Positions 14,153 to 15,566 of a DNA stretch of 15,566 nt are shown in pieces. The notes beneath the pieces are model-generated. The model saw only the letters and a list, made by a program, of their open reading frames with translations, was not told where the DNA came from and made no database searches. The position numbers were made by a program, and so were the translations under genes. How positions within the stretch are numbered: position 1 is the first letter of the stretch; every line of letters begins with the position of its first letter. Source of the stretch: Oscillospiraceae bacterium (GTDB lineage: Bacteria; Bacillota; Clostridia; Oscillospirales; Ruminococcaceae); NCBI GenBank assembly GCA_016295545.1, contig JAEDLA010000009.1, forward strand, positions 1-15,566. The letters run 5' to 3'.

Positions 14153-15046
14153 TCACGCAAGGTTTTTTCCGACTTTCAGAACGCCCTGTTCCCTGTCGGC
14201 AGAAGCTGTTCCGATAAATTCCCCGTTGTATCCGTAGACCGTATACAGGTCTGCATCGTCCCTGAGCCTGTGGATACGTGCAAGGTCAAGCTTAACGCCA
14301 TTTTTGTACATTCTTGTCTGAGCCTCACCGAGACGGAGCTTCGGCAGCTTAGTGAAAACACGCTCAACAGGCAGCATCAGTCCGCTGAGCCTGTCCTCAT
14401 CACGAGCATGCTGTATCTCCTCAAAGGTATAGCAATCGTCAAGAGTAAAGCCGCCGGAGGACAGTCTGACCAGTGAGGTCATTATTCCTCCGCAGCCCAG
14501 TTTTTCACCGATATCATTTATAATAGTGCGGATATATGTTCCCTTTGAGCACGAAATAAACAGGATTCCCTGACGCTTTTCTGCGTCATAAGATTCAAGT
14601 ATAAGCTTATCAACAAAAATCTCACGGGGAGCACGTTCAACCTCGATACCCTGCCTTGCAAGGTCGTACAGGCGTTTTCCGTTTACCTGAACTGCCGAAT
14701 ACATAGGCGGCAGCTGACTTATTTTTCCGGTAAACTCAGGGATAATACTGCTGACAGCCTCCTCCGTCACAGCCATTTCCGACTGTGAAAGGAGCTTGCC
14801 TGTAATATCCTGAGTATCTGTAGTTTTTCCAAGAGCGAAGCCTGCACGGTAGCTTTTGGAGCTGTCCGGCATAATATCGCACGCCTTTGTAGCTGTTCCC
14901 ACGAATACCGGAAGAACTCCCGTTGCCATAGGATCGAGAGTACCGCCGTGCCCCAGCCGCTTCATCTGCAAAATTCCCCGAAGCTTTGCCACAACATCAA
15001 AGGAAGTAAATCCCTCCGGCTTATTTACACAGAGTATCCCGTTCAT
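14153..15046 (-). CDS. truB: tRNA pseudouridine(55) synthase
   Basis: TruB isomerises U55 in the T loop of nearly all tRNAs to pseudouridine and acts as a tRNA chaperone. The 297-residue protein shows the family opening MNGILCVNKPEGFTSFDVV, then GHGGTLDPMATGVLPV with catalytic Asp38, the Tyr motif KSYRAGFALGKTTDTQD, PPMYSAVQVNGKRLYDLAR, CSKGTYIRTIINDIGEKLGC, and a C-terminal PUA-like segment. The lengths and motifs are normal. The ATG overlaps the nrnA stop by four bases (ATGA at 15046-15043) with GGAG 6 bases ahead, so translation is probably coupled. ribF follows 9 bases downstream. Confidence 0.97.
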   Translation of the reverse strand: MNGILCVNKPEGFTSFDVVAKLRGILQMKRLGHGGTLDPMATGVLPVFVGTATKACDIMPDSSKSYRAGFALGKTTDTQDITGKLLSQSEMAVTEEAVSSIIPEFTGKISQLPPMYSAVQVNGKRLYDLARQGIEVERAPREIFVDKLILESYDAEKRQGILFISCSKGTYIRTIINDIGEKLGCGGIMTSLVRLSSGGFTLDDCYTFEEIQHARDEDRLSGLMLPVERVFTKLPKLRLGEAQTRMYKNGVKLDLARIHRLRDDADLYTVYGYNGEFIGTASADREQGVLKVGKNLA

Positions 15047-15566
15047 ATCTGCTCCAGAGCCTTTCCGACAGCTTCGGCAAGGCGTTTCTTAACATCGTCA
15101 ATATCTCCTTTGATGAGACAGCCGGCTGCCTTTGCATGACCGCCGCCGCCGAATGTTTTGCATATCTCCGAAACATTCACATCATTTGCGGAGCGGAGTG
15201 ATACCTTGTAAGCTCCCGGCTCACGTTCCTTTATCATAGCGCCGACCTCAACGCCCTCCGGCTGGAGAGGCAGTGAAGCACAGCCCTCAAGTCCGCTTTC
15301 ATCAACTCCGGCATTTCTCATCATTTCGCCGGTAATAACGACCATTGTCAGCTTTCCGCCGAAGTAATACTCCATAAGCTCAGCGGCGGCGCATTCAATT
15401 TTTATCCTGCCCGGTGACTTGACATCGAACATATCACGGTTTATACGGGCATAATTAAGCTTATGCCCTCTTTTCAGCTCAGCCGCTATCTCATGGCATT
15501 CCGGCGTTGTATTGTCATATTTGAAGCAGCCCGTATCAGTAGCTATACCTGTATAGATGCAGGCAG
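15043..15566 (-). CDS. nrnA: DHH/DHHA1 family phosphoesterase NrnA (bifunctional oligoribonuclease/PAP phosphatase), 5' part outside the window
   Basis: NrnA degrades short RNA oligonucleotides and dephosphorylates 3'-phosphoadenosine 5'-phosphate. Only the C-terminal 173 or so residues are visible. The frame stays open to the right edge, where it reads YTGIATDTGCFKY followed by NTTPECHEIAAELKRG; this is the end of the DHH domain with its conserved TDTG metal/phosphate motif. The C-terminal DHHA1 domain carries GGGGHAKAAGC, the substrate-binding glycine-rich motif. An internal Met at 15432 is not the start. Its stop overlaps truB. The order nrnA-truB-ribF is standard in Firmicutes, where infB and rbfA usually lie upstream; that part is beyond the window. 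Confidence 0.93.
   Translation of the reverse strand, partial: ACIYTGIATDTGCFKYDNTTPECHEIAAELKRGHKLNYARINRDMFDVKSPGRIKIECAAAELMEYYFGGKLTMVVITGEMMRNAGVDESGLEGCASLPLQPEGVEVGAMIKEREPGAYKVSLRSANDVNVSEICKTFGGGGHAKAAGCLIKGDIDDVKKRLAEAVGKALEQI

Overview
The window looks like chromosomal DNA from a spore-forming, low-to-moderate G+C Firmicute, most likely Ruminococcus or a close relative in the Oscillospiraceae. The pointers are SpoVS, YmdB, an Asp23/Gls24 protein with a FakA-like DAK protein, a Firmicute GltX, an NrnA-TruB-RibF cluster, strong AGGAGG-type ribosome binding sites and consensus sigma-A promoters. The genus is inferred from general gene and repeat character, not from a search. Most genes are housekeeping; the accessory interest lies in a GldA/GldF/GldG-DUF4340 transport operon and in the intergenic DNA.

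Layout: (1) 1-57 is a tRNA-Val(TAC) on the minus strand, cut by the left edge, with a strong promoter and helically phased A-tracts behind it. (2) 274-3637 is a minus-strand block read as ymdB, spoVS, recG. ymdB has a perfect TTGACA-17-TATAAT promoter overlapped by a Fur-family-like box, spoVS has a second promoter, and a long imperfect RNA hairpin lies just ahead of recG. (3) 3765-5899 is a divergent plus-strand pair, yloU (Gls24) and yloV (FakA-like), with a good promoter and terminator. (4) 5900-6181 is non-coding: a three-hairpin repeat element, then a bidirectional terminator between convergent transcripts. (5) 6182-11286 is a tightly packed minus-strand operon: ABC ATPase, ABC-2 permease, GldG-like protein, DUF4340 lipoprotein-like or membrane-anchored protein, and a small conserved-looking protein of unknown function. 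(6) 11428-12885 is gltX, minus strand. (7) 12886-13282 is non-coding and hairpin-rich, with a second copy of the three-hairpin element. (8) 13283-15566 is the minus-strand cluster nrnA (cut by the right edge), truB, ribF.

How the genes fit together: nrnA-truB-ribF is the distal part of the common Firmicute nusA/infB/rbfA neighbourhood, covering RNA decay, tRNA pseudouridylation and FMN/FAD supply. The Gld-like genes are predicted to form one membrane complex, with an ATPase, a six-helix permease and two large membrane-anchored extracytoplasmic subunits; its substrate is not known from sequence. recG, yloU/yloV and ymdB-spoVS recall gene neighbourhoods known from Bacillus, but here they are rearranged onto divergent strands.

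The most notable non-genic signals are two copies of a modular hairpin repeat with compensatory stem changes (5917-6020 and 13183-13277), the Fur-like operator on the ymdB promoter, the structured leader of recG, and a perfect 16-bp inverted repeat inside the DUF4340 coding sequence. No CRISPR array, phage genes, transposase or obvious biosynthetic cluster was seen.
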